DNA from: Clostridia bacterium
GTDB taxonomy: Bacteria; Bacillota_A; Clostridia; Oscillospirales; CAG-272
Reading direction: 5' to 3'
DNA: 6,059 nt
Assembly (NCBI GenBank): GCA_017414585.1
Contig: JAFQLN010000192.1
Span: forward strand, 1-6,059
The notes below the pieces were generated by a model that ran no database searches, was not told the origin of the DNA, and worked only from the letters and a program-made list of their open reading frames with translations. Position numbers and translations under genes: made by a program. This document shows, piece by piece, positions 1 through 5,417 of the stretch (position 1 is its first letter; every line of letters starts with the position of its first letter).

Positions 1-117
1 GGAAGGCTTTGGTGCAGACCGAACGGACACCTGACAGATATACCTTCAACTTCAAATTTTCATATATAAGTAAATGCTGTTGCCGTAAGTATTCGGCTTC
101 CTGAAAAAGCAAGAATG
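1..117. other. Left flank without an identifiable gene
   Basis: No start codon with a ribosome site is visible here on either strand. On the plus strand one frame stays open from the window edge to a TGA at 102-104, and would encode about 33 residues ending in a Cys-rich stretch (SKCCCRKYSAS). This could be the tail of a truncated gene converging on the terminator at 118-156, but nothing in it resembles a known C-terminus. It may equally be spacer. The other two plus frames close at 32-34 and 67-69. Confidence 0.3.
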
Positions 118-156
118 ATAAAAAGACGGAACCTGCCTTTTTCGAGCAGATTCCGT
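118..156 (-). terminator. Intrinsic terminator of the GH92 gene
   Basis: Read on the minus strand, ACGGAATCTGC (156-146) pairs with GCAGGTTCCGT (136-126) through 11 base pairs, one of them a G-U wobble, around a 9-base loop. The stem is followed by CTTTTTATC, a good U-tract. It begins 13 bases after the mannosidase stop codon. On the plus strand the same hairpin carries one C/A mismatch and is followed by TCGTTTTATTT (157-167), so it might also stop transcription arriving from the left, less efficiently. Confidence 0.88.
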
Positions 157-169
157 TCGTTTTATTTGC

Positions 170-2155
170 TTATACGTTAATCTTCCATTCCTTGGCAATG
201 GGCTTGATGTCAACAAGATCCTTGCCGTGGCAGAGCGGATACTTGCCGATGCAGGCGAAGATGTACCATGCAGCGGTCGTGCCGTTGTCTTCGTCACCCG
301 GGAAACCGTCGTCTTCCCAGGAGAATGCTTCCAGAGCCATTTTGTGTACCCAGTAGTTCGCTTTTTCGGTTTCTCCGAAGTGTGCATAGATATAGGGCAG
401 ATGGAACGAAGGCTGGTTGGAAATAGCGCACTGACCGAAGTCGCAGGCTGCCATTTCCGTCATTTCGTGGATTTCTCCGCCGTAGCCGAAGGTGCGGTAG
501 GTCGGCGGTGCTGCGAACAGCTCGTCGAGCTTGGCAAGGATGGCTTCGCGTCCGCCCATCAGCGCAGCCAGACCGTCGAGGTCGTGCTGTACGTGGAAGG
601 TTGTCTGCCATGCAGCTGCTTCCGTGTAGTCGCGTCCCCACTTGGTGGGATCGAAATCGGGTCTCATGACACCTTCGGAGTTCTTTGCACGCATGAATCC
701 GGTTTCGGGATCGAAGAGGTTCGCGTAGTTCTTCGCTCTCTTTTCGTATTCTGCGATGAGCTTTTCATCTCTGCCGAGAATCTTTGCGATCTGCGCAATG
801 CACCAGTCACCGTATGCCGCATCGAGCGTAAGGTTGACACTCTCGCCGTGTACATCGTAAGGAACATAGCCGTATTTTACATATGCTTCTGCGCCGTTTC
901 TGCCGAAGCACGGGAGCGGACCGTTGGTGCTCGAGTGCTTGATCATACCGTCCAGACCGTCTTCCCAGTCTTTTCTGTCGCCGATGCCGTTGTAAACCGC
1001 GTCCATGATCACGCAGTCGATGAAAGTGGAAGGCATGCATCCCACTTCGCCGATGGACAGCCATCTCGGGAGCCAGCCGCCTTCACGGTAATCGTTGACA
1101 AAGCCCTTGAGCATTTCCGCATATTCGTCGCGGGCAATGAGGGAGAAGAGCGGATAAACGGTGCGGGCAGTATCCCAGAAACCGTTGTCGGTATAACGGG
1201 GACCTTCGCTGACTTCGCCGGTTGCGGGCGTGAAGTGCACCATTTTTCCGTCGAGGTCATACTCATAGCACTTGTGCGGGAAAAGGAACGCTCTCCACAT
1301 ACAGGTGTAGAAGGTCTTTTCGACATCCGCGCAGTCGAACTTTGCATCAATGCGGCTGAGCTTTTCTTCCCAGATGGCATCGTTTTCAATCTTGACCGCA
1401 TCAAAGGACCGGCTGTTGATTTCGCGCGCGATGACAGCCTCTGCAAGTTCTGCGGAGATATAGGAGGTACCGATATAGTACTGGACGTTCTTTGTATTGA
1501 GCGCGATGTGGCAGCCGGTGTATTCAGCGGCGTGTTCGGCGTATTCGGGACTTGTGGGTGCAAAGATTTTTGTTTCGTCCCAGTTGACATCACCTGCTCG
1601 GAACCGGAGGACATAATACATCTTGAAGTTCTTCGTTGCATGGTCGCCGGAGTGACCATCGGTTGTGCCGATAACCATGTTCTTTTCGGGCAGAATTTCA
1701 TAGGTGTAATTCCCCTTGAGCGGGAGAAGGGAGAGCACGGATTTTCTGTCGTCGAGGAAGGTAAGACGGCATACAGCACCGCGTTCGGTGGGGGTTACTT
1801 CAAAATCACAGTTTGAACGAAGGAAACGGATTTTCAGATAAGAAGGCGTCATAACGTCATCTTTGGGTCTGTGACCGCCCCATGCGCCGCCGGCACTGTT
1901 GGCAATCACATCGTTCTGGGGCGTCATGAGGAAGGTGCCGTAGTCGTTGATCCACGGGCTGGGCTGGTGCGTCAGACGGATCCCTTCAATGGAGTGAGAG
2001 TCCGGATGATAATACCAGCTGCCGTTTCTTTCGGTCTGCGGTGCGAATGCCGCCATACCGAAGGGGCGCTGGACAAGGGGAAGGGTGTTTCCCTGTGAGA
2101 AGCGGGGAACGGATTTGGTGCCCTGCTTGATGTTGACAAGATGGATTCTGCTCAT
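170..2155 (-). CDS. GH92-family alpha-mannosidase, cytoplasmic
   Basis: Predicted exo-acting, Ca2+-dependent, inverting alpha-mannosidase of 661 residues that trims mannose from imported mannosides or N-glycan fragments. There is no signal peptide, lipobox or membrane segment, so it acts in the cytoplasm. Seen: an N-terminal beta-domain with the THQPSPWxxDYG signature (62-72), then the catalytic (alpha/alpha)6 part with YTDNGFWDT (321-329), GESVNLTLDAAYGDWC (437-452), TEAAAWQ (511-517), NQPSFHLPY (580-588) and GDEDNG..AAWY (620-631). By family knowledge, Glu512 fits the general acid, and Asp621 and Asp623 fit the base/calcium acidic pair. The ATG at 2155 is chosen over the in-frame ATG at 2185 because a GGAGG site lies 7 bases before it and the upstream ATG sits inside the -10 box. 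Oddities: the motif is NQP, where many members have NEP-x-HH, and only about 20 residues follow the last active-site motif. The natural linkage cleaved (alpha-1,2, 1,3 or phosphomannose) cannot be told. Confidence 0.93.
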   Translation of the reverse strand: MSRIHLVNIKQGTKSVPRFSQGNTLPLVQRPFGMAAFAPQTERNGSWYYHPDSHSIEGIRLTHQPSPWINDYGTFLMTPQNDVIANSAGGAWGGHRPKDDVMTPSYLKIRFLRSNCDFEVTPTERGAVCRLTFLDDRKSVLSLLPLKGNYTYEILPEKNMVIGTTDGHSGDHATKNFKMYYVLRFRAGDVNWDETKIFAPTSPEYAEHAAEYTGCHIALNTKNVQYYIGTSYISAELAEAVIAREINSRSFDAVKIENDAIWEEKLSRIDAKFDCADVEKTFYTCMWRAFLFPHKCYEYDLDGKMVHFTPATGEVSEGPRYTDNGFWDTARTVYPLFSLIARDEYAEMLKGFVNDYREGGWLPRWLSIGEVGCMPSTFIDCVIMDAVYNGIGDRKDWEDGLDGMIKHSSTNGPLPCFGRNGAEAYVKYGYVPYDVHGESVNLTLDAAYGDWCIAQIAKILGRDEKLIAEYEKRAKNYANLFDPETGFMRAKNSEGVMRPDFDPTKWGRDYTEAAAWQTTFHVQHDLDGLAALMGGREAILAKLDELFAAPPTYRTFGYGGEIHEMTEMAACDFGQCAISNQPSFHLPYIYAHFGETEKANYWVHKMALEAFSWEDDGFPGDEDNGTTAAWYIFACIGKYPLCHGKDLVDIKPIAKEWKINV

Positions 2156-2162
2156 TGTTATA

Positions 2163-2167
2163 CCTCC
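2163..2167 (-). promoter_or_regulatory. Ribosome-binding site fixing the GH92 start
   Basis: Minus-strand GGAGG with 7 bases to the ATG at 2155. It rules out the longer reading from 2185, whose first codon lies within the -10 element and so would not be in the mRNA. Confidence 0.85.
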
Positions 2168-2183
2168 GTATAATAGTATCTTC

Positions 2184-2212
2184 ATTATACATGATTCTAT
2201 GGAGAATTACAA
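2184..2212 (-). promoter_or_regulatory. Sigma-A promoter of the GH92 gene
   Basis: On the minus strand TTGTAA (2212-2207), a 17-base spacer and a perfect TATAAT (2189-2184). The start point should fall near 2177, giving a leader of about 22 bases that holds only the ribosome site. The spacer contains a short inverted repeat, ATTCT-N4-AGAAT (2194-2207), which could be an operator or chance. Confidence 0.7.
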
Positions 2213-2263
2213 GGGCTGACCGCAAGATTTGTAATGAAACGGGACAAAGAGGAACAAAAGCCG

Positions 2264-2758
2264 TTATTCTGCGAGATTTTTGAGCGTATCGCCCGTCAGA
2301 CGGTAGGTTGTCCATTCTTCCATGGGAACGGCACCGAGTTTTTTATAGAAATCAATGCTCGGGCTGTTCCAGTCAAGACACCACCATTCCATGCGCCCGT
2401 ATCCGCGTTCTTCTGCAATACCGGCGAGACACTGCAGCAGTCCCTTGCCGTAACCCAGACCGCGGTATTCCGGCAGGACAAACAGATCTTCCAGATACAG
2501 ACCGGCGCGTCCCAGAAAAGTGGAAAAATTGTGGAAGAACAGCGCAAAACCGACCTCCTTCTCTGTACCGTCGGGCAGCTCATGCAGGGCGAAGATGACT
2601 TCCGCGCTCTTTTTTTCAAAAATCCACTCGCGCAGAAGTTCTTCCGTGGCAACGACGTCTGCGGACATCTTTTCATATTCAGCAAGCGCACGGATGAAGG
2701 ACAGAATCAGTGCGGCGTCTTCGGGAACGGCAAAACGGGTTCGGGTTTTTTCGGACAT
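2264..2758 (-). CDS. GNAT N-acetyltransferase, SSAT-like
   Basis: A 164-residue, single-domain GNAT enzyme that transfers acetyl from acetyl-CoA to an amine; likely cytoplasmic. Seen: the acetyl-CoA pyrophosphate-binding motif RGLGYG (99-104) directly after the beta-strand LYLEDLFVLPEY (87-98), and a C-terminal LDWNSPSIDFYKKLGA (128-143), whose Asn131 and Tyr138 fit the motif-B positions that support catalysis. The run NFSTFLGRAGLYLEDLFV and the LDWN element closely resemble the spermidine/spermine and thialysine N-acetyltransferase branch, so a polyamine or lysine-analogue substrate is a reasonable inference. Related small GNATs act on many amines, including antibiotics and protein N-termini. 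An AGGAG site (2771-2767) lies 8 bases before the ATG. It has its own promoter, and no terminator is visible between its stop and the mannosidase promoter, so read-through into that gene is possible. Confidence 0.88.
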   Translation of the reverse strand: MSEKTRTRFAVPEDAALILSFIRALAEYEKMSADVVATEELLREWIFEKKSAEVIFALHELPDGTEKEVGFALFFHNFSTFLGRAGLYLEDLFVLPEYRGLGYGKGLLQCLAGIAEERGYGRMEWWCLDWNSPSIDFYKKLGAVPMEEWTTYRLTGDTLKNLAE

Positions 2759-2787
2759 AATTATTTCTCCTTTACCAATCTCCGTTT

Positions 2788-2817
2788 ATTATACCATATC
2801 TCGCCCTCTGCCGGCAA
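2788..2817 (-). promoter_or_regulatory. Sigma-A promoter of the acetyltransferase gene
   Basis: Minus-strand TTGCCG (2817-2812), an 18-base spacer and a perfect TATAAT (2793-2788) preceded by TGG, an extended -10 that compensates for the moderate -35. The expected start is near 2781, with a leader of about 22 bases. Its -35 box lies 18 bases from the -35 box of the plus-strand promoter at 2836-2864. Confidence 0.72.
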
Positions 2818-2835
2818 GGAAATCGTGCGCAAATC

Positions 2836-2864
2836 TTGACAAAGCACAGGTTTTTTACTACAAT
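2836..2864 (+). promoter_or_regulatory. Strong rightward sigma-A promoter, target uncertain
   Basis: TTGACA (2836-2841), a 17-base spacer and TACAAT (2859-2864): 11 of 12 consensus bases at ideal spacing. Transcription should start near 2871, just left of the stop codon of the minus-strand gene 2881-3264, and run antisense across all of it. No plus-strand ATG with a ribosome site is convincing before rarA at 3307. It therefore most likely makes a long rarA leader of about 430 bases, or a separate antisense RNA. Confidence 0.6.
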
Positions 2865-2880
2865 ATATCCAAGACGGGAA

Positions 2881-3264
2881 TCACTTCTGTTTTTTGCTGT
2901 TCTTCTGCCGCCGCCCGGACTTATTTACCGGCAGCAGCACACCGTTTTTCCAGCGGTGGATAATGGTTTTACGCTGTGCCGGACTGTTCTGCGCATACTG
3001 CCTGAAGGAAAGCTGCAGAGTAACCGTGATCACGCCCGTGTCGTCTTCCTCTGCGGCGGCAGTGCAGGAATACTGTGTCCGCCGTGCTTCTGTGTCAGGC
3101 AGACTTTTCGCATACCGGTATAATGCGCCGGCTGCGCTTTCATAAAAGCGGTTCATCCGCGCGGCATCCGTGAACGATCTGCCTTCTCCGGCAAAACAGG
3201 GGAGGCGTAGATAAACGGAAAAACGTCCGTCTTCACGGATTTCAAAGAAAGTATATGTCAGCAT
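2881..3264 (-). CDS. Small conserved-looking protein of unknown function
   Basis: 127 residues, no signal peptide or membrane helix, not recognised with certainty. The protein alternates beta-like stretches (LTYTFFEI, FSVYLRLPCF, GVITVTLQLSFRQY) with a helix around RMNRFYESAAGALYRYAKSL (36-55), then a Trp-Lys-Asn-Gly turn (105-108) and a very basic tail (KSGRRQKNSKKQK). The layout 'strand, MNxFY helix, RR..Y.C, strand, R..HxWKNGxLLP' resembles small DUF3298-like proteins often seen in Clostridia; that resemblance is from memory. The start is supported by GGGAG (3276-3272) 7 bases upstream. Only 42 bases separate its start from that of rarA, which reads the other way. The base pattern behaves like coding sequence, but the opposite strand carries a strong promoter. 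Its role is unknown. Confidence 0.68.
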   Translation of the reverse strand: MLTYTFFEIREDGRFSVYLRLPCFAGEGRSFTDAARMNRFYESAAGALYRYAKSLPDTEARRTQYSCTAAAEEDDTGVITVTLQLSFRQYAQNSPAQRKTIIHRWKNGVLLPVNKSGRRQKNSKKQK

Positions 3265-3285
3265 TTCAAAACTCCCGATTGCTAT

Positions 3286-3313
3286 TTTCTACAGAAAGGC
3301 AGTACCATGTCAT
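3286..3313 (-). promoter_or_regulatory. Possible weak promoter of the small unknown gene
   Basis: On the minus strand ATGACA (3313-3308, 5 of 6 to TTGACA), 16 bases, then TAGAAA (3291-3286, 4 of 6). It would lie over the first codons of rarA and start transcription only a few bases before the ribosome site of the small gene. The match is modest and could be chance, but nothing better exists in the 42-base divergent gap. Confidence 0.25.
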
Positions 3314-4545
3314 CTCTTACGCCCCTTGCCGACCGTGTCCGTCCGAAATCTTTTGACGAGATTGCGGGGCAGCCGCACCTGTTTGGTCCGAACGGCATTC
3401 TGCGGCGGATGATTGCGCGCGGCGTGATTCCGTCCATGATCTTTTTCGGTCCGCCCGGATGCGGAAAAACCACAGCTGCTTCGATCATTGCAGGACAGTG
3501 CGGAAAAACACTCTATAAACTGAATGCAACCACAGCCTCCCTTGCCGATATCCGTGAAGTTGCGAAGGAAACCGGATCCATGCTCGGACAGAACGGCATT
3601 CTTCTGTATCTCGATGAAATCCAGTATTTCAACAAGAAACAGCAGCAGTCCCTTCTGGAGTACCTCGAGGACGGCAGAATCACCCTCATCGCTTCCACCA
3701 CGGAAACTCCCTACTATTATCTATATGACGCGCTTCTTTCAAGATGCTCCGTTTTTGAATTCAAACACGTGGATGCCGCGGCTGTCGAAGAACGCATCCG
3801 TACAGTGGTACAACGGGAGTTTCCCGATGTGACCGTCGAAGCGGATGCCATGCGGAAACTCGCCGATGCATCTGCCGGGGATGTGCGCCGCGGGCTGACG
3901 ATGCTTGAGGTTGCCGTAAACGCCGGAGACTGCGAAAACGGAAAGACTGTCGTCACGGCAGAACTTGTCTCCCAGCTGACTTCATCCGTGTCGCAGAGCA
4001 ATTTCGACCGCGACGGAGATGTGCATTACGACCTTCTTTCCTGTTTGCAGAAATCCATCCGCGGTTCCGATCCCGATGCGGCAGTGTTCTATCTGGCAAG
4101 ACTGCTGGAAGGCGGCGATCTGATATCGCCCTGCAGAAGACTGATGGTCATCGCATCGGAGGATGTGGGCGCGGCTTATCCGCTGGCTCCCGTGATTGTA
4201 CGGGCGTGCGTGGAGTCGGCGAGAGAGCTGGGACTTCCCGAGGCGCGGATTCCGCTGGCACATGCCGCTGTTGTTCTCGCCACCGCTCCGAAATCCAATT
4301 CCGCCTATGAAGCTCTGGCTGCCGCCAATGAGGACATTCACGCCGGACGCGGAACGGAAATTCCGGTGCACCTGCGTTCGCCGCAGTTCAAAGGATATAA
4401 ATACCCGCACGATTATCCGGAGCACTGGGTCAGCCAGCAGTATCTGCCCGATGACCTGCGGGACCGGTGCTACTATCGCTACGGAGACAACAAGACCGAA
4501 CAGGCGGCGAAGGCTTATTGGGAAAAAATCAAAGGAAACAAGTAA
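3307..4545 (+). CDS. rarA: RarA/MgsA-type AAA+ ATPase
   Basis: Replication-associated recombination factor of the WHIP/Mgs1/RarA family (412 residues, usual family size), a clamp-loader-like DNA-dependent ATPase that acts at stalled replication forks and interacts with single-strand-binding protein. Seen in order: N-terminal PLADRVRPKSFDEIAGQ (6-22); Walker A GPPGCGKTT (48-56); Walker B LLYLDEIQ (99-106); sensor 1 ASTTE (129-133); arginine-finger SRC (145-147); sensor 2 GDVRR (191-195); the family segment YDLLSCLQKSIRGSDPDAAV (241-260); and the C-terminal tetramerisation part with ASEDVGAAYP (283-292) and YKYPHDYPEHWVSQQYLPD (364-382). Walker B is followed by QYFNK rather than the common HRFNK. 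AGAAAGG (3293-3299) lies 7 bases before the ATG. No convincing promoter lies right in front; the promoter at 2836-2864 may serve it. The next gene follows after 12 bases, indicating an operon. Confidence 0.96.
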   Translation: MSSLTPLADRVRPKSFDEIAGQPHLFGPNGILRRMIARGVIPSMIFFGPPGCGKTTAASIIAGQCGKTLYKLNATTASLADIREVAKETGSMLGQNGILLYLDEIQYFNKKQQQSLLEYLEDGRITLIASTTETPYYYLYDALLSRCSVFEFKHVDAAAVEERIRTVVQREFPDVTVEADAMRKLADASAGDVRRGLTMLEVAVNAGDCENGKTVVTAELVSQLTSSVSQSNFDRDGDVHYDLLSCLQKSIRGSDPDAAVFYLARLLEGGDLISPCRRLMVIASEDVGAAYPLAPVIVRACVESARELGLPEARIPLAHAAVVLATAPKSNSAYEALAAANEDIHAGRGTEIPVHLRSPQFKGYKYPHDYPEHWVSQQYLPDDLRDRCYYRYGDNKTEQAAKAYWEKIKGNK

Positions 4546-4557
4546 CGGGAGGAGTCT

Positions 4558-5196
4558 ATGCGCAAACCGGATACATCCCTTCATCTGCCGGAGTCTTTCC
4601 GGAAACAGTACAGAAAAAATATCGCCGTGCGGCTGTTCGGCAGTGCCGTACTGATCGGAATCGGCGTACTGCTCTGTTCGACTGCGGACTTTTCGGGACT
4701 GAAATATCCGCAGGCTGGAAGTGTGTTCATAATATTTATCGCATATGTCCTTGCGTGCCTGTTCTTCCGCCTGCAGAATATCCTGTTCAAGCCGTCATGG
4801 ATGGGGACGATTGAAAAGATTGTCCCGAAACGGGAACGGCGCGTAAAGGTGCAGGCTTCCACCAATCTGCGCAGACGCATGATCGTGCACCTGTACATAG
4901 ACCGCGGGGAAGGAAAGCTGTTCGACTATGAGCTTTGGCACGAAGACATGGAGCACGCGGGAGAGAGAAGCGAAGACGGTGCCAGGGAGTCGATTCCGAA
5001 GAATAAATTTCTCGAAGAAGCACCCTACAAGGTCGGGGATACCGTTGTCTATCTGCGCGGAATGCGCTATCCGTTCCGCTGCGGCGTAGAAACCGAAGGA
5101 ATGTTTGACGTCCGTTTTGTATGCCCTTTCTGCGGGGAAATCAACAAGGCAGAGAGCGATACGTGCTACCACTGCAGGCGAACCATGGTCAAATAA
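4558..5196 (+). CDS. Two-helix membrane protein with C-terminal zinc ribbon
   Basis: 212 residues, function not recognised. A short basic N-terminus (RKQYRKN, 15-21) leads into two hydrophobic helices at about 24-42 and 53-72, separated by a short loop. By the positive-inside rule, both ends should face the cytoplasm, with RLQNILFKPS after helix 2. Residues 82-185 look beta-rich (GTIEKIVP, RMIVHLYI, VGDTVVYLRGMRYPF), like a small OB- or SH3-type barrel. The end carries CPFC (189-192) and CYHC (203-206), a CxxC-x10-CxxC treble, probably a structural zinc ribbon. A GGAGG site (4548-4552) lies 5 bases from the ATG, and the gene begins 12 bases after the rarA stop, so cotranslation or cotranscription with rarA is likely. 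It might be a membrane tether or sensor; no enzymatic motif is visible. No hairpin terminator follows it. Confidence 0.82.
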   Translation: MRKPDTSLHLPESFRKQYRKNIAVRLFGSAVLIGIGVLLCSTADFSGLKYPQAGSVFIIFIAYVLACLFFRLQNILFKPSWMGTIEKIVPKRERRVKVQASTNLRRRMIVHLYIDRGEGKLFDYELWHEDMEHAGERSEDGARESIPKNKFLEEAPYKVGDTVVYLRGMRYPFRCGVETEGMFDVRFVCPFCGEINKAESDTCYHCRRTMVK

Positions 5197-5225
5197 AAAA
5201 AGAAAAAATATTTTATAAAAACCTA
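5197..5225 (+). promoter_or_regulatory. AT-tract, probable UP element of the rplJ promoter
   Basis: Between the zinc-ribbon gene and the -35 box lie A-tracts and AAAATATTTTATAAAAA, nearly all A/T. This position suits binding by the RNA polymerase alpha C-terminal domains and is usual for very strong ribosomal-protein promoters. No GC hairpin is present, so the rarA operon is not terminated here. Confidence 0.5.
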
Positions 5226-5254
5226 TTGACAACAGGAAATGATTGTGCTATAAT
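5226..5254 (+). promoter_or_regulatory. Consensus sigma-A promoter of the rplJ operon
   Basis: TTGACA (5226-5231), exactly 17 bases, then TATAAT (5249-5254) with an upstream TGC extended -10 (5246-5248): 12 of 12 consensus bases. Transcription should start near 5260-5262, a few bases before the conserved L10 leader. Confidence 0.92.
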
Positions 5255-5314
5255 ACATAGCGTTGTTGAACCAAAGACAGCAGGTTACAGTAAAAGCGAT
5301 TCCGCTATCCTGCC

Positions 5315-5357
5315 GAGGAGAGACCTTATATAGCTACGATTATGTAAGTCTTTTTTC
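5315..5357 (+). promoter_or_regulatory. Antiterminator helix of the L10 leader
   Basis: GAGGAGAGACCTT (5315-5327) can pair with AAGTCTTTTTTC (5346-5357) through 12 base pairs, three of them G-U, with one bulged C, closing an 18-base loop. The 3' arm is the 5' arm of the terminator, so the two helices exclude each other. The 5' arm begins with the GAGG that belongs to the conserved L10-binding box, which gives a simple way for bound L10 to break the antiterminator. Confidence 0.6.
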
Positions 5358-5383
5358 GCGCATTGCGGAGAAAGACTTTTTTT
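5346..5383 (+). terminator. Attenuator terminator in the L10 leader
   Basis: AAGTCTTTTTTCGC (5346-5359) pairs with GCGGAGAAAGACTT (5365-5378) through 14 base pairs, two of them G-U, around the loop GCATT. The last stem bases run into seven T (5377-5383). It lies 34 bases before the rplJ start and would cut transcription before the gene. It could also stop read-through from the rarA operon. Confidence 0.92.
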
Positions 5384-5417
5384 GTACCGCTGAAATGCTT
5401 ATAAGGAGGAAGACACA

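Larger units (their letters stand above)
5262..5383 (+). ncRNA. L10 leader (autoregulatory mRNA leader of rplJL)
   Basis: The leader carries the conserved L10-binding core: AAGACAGCAGG (5274-5284) and CCTGCCGAGG (5309-5318). GCAGG (5280-5284) pairs with CCTGC (5309-5313), capped by the hairpin AGCG (5295-5298) with CGCT (5303-5306) around ATTC; CC (5271-5272) can meet GG (5317-5318). By knowledge of the family (the rplJL leader of Bacillus subtilis and Rfam L10_leader), this structure is bound by the L10(L12)4 complex. Binding favours the terminator downstream when the proteins are in excess, so the operon represses itself by premature termination. Core and terminator are seen directly; the regulatory mechanism is inferred from the family. 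Confidence 0.88.

Noticed and set aside
227..1816. Long plus-strand reading frame of 529 codons opposite the GH92 gene
   Set aside because: Its codons lie in exact register with the GH92 codons, so stops would appear only where the mannosidase uses TTA, CTA or TCA, which it largely avoids. The product is Cys/Val/Phe-rich with no domain, and no ribosome site precedes it.
2156..2185. N-terminal extension of the GH92 protein by 10 residues (MKILLYGGIT)
   Set aside because: The upstream ATG overlaps the TATAAT box, so it should not be transcribed, and the GGAGG site serves the ATG at 2155.
2232..2246. Possible catabolite-repression (cre) box near the GH92 promoter
   Set aside because: The TGAAACG core is out of register with the cre consensus by one base, and the site lies outside the promoter.
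2226..2262. AACGG...CCGTT pairing after the acetyltransferase as a terminator
   Set aside because: A five-base stem with an 18-base loop and no U-tract is not a credible terminator.
2836..3123. Plus-strand frames beginning at TTG codons just at or after the rightward promoter
   Set aside because: They start inside the promoter or lack ribosome sites, and are the complement of a better-supported minus-strand gene.
3982..4584. Minus-strand reading frame of 200 codons opposite rarA
   Set aside because: It overlaps a certain gene completely, has no ribosome site and gives a sequence without domains.
5342..5347. ATG-TAA start-stop upstream frame in the L10 leader
   Set aside because: No ribosome site precedes it, and it lies in the antiterminator loop/terminator boundary; it looks coincidental.
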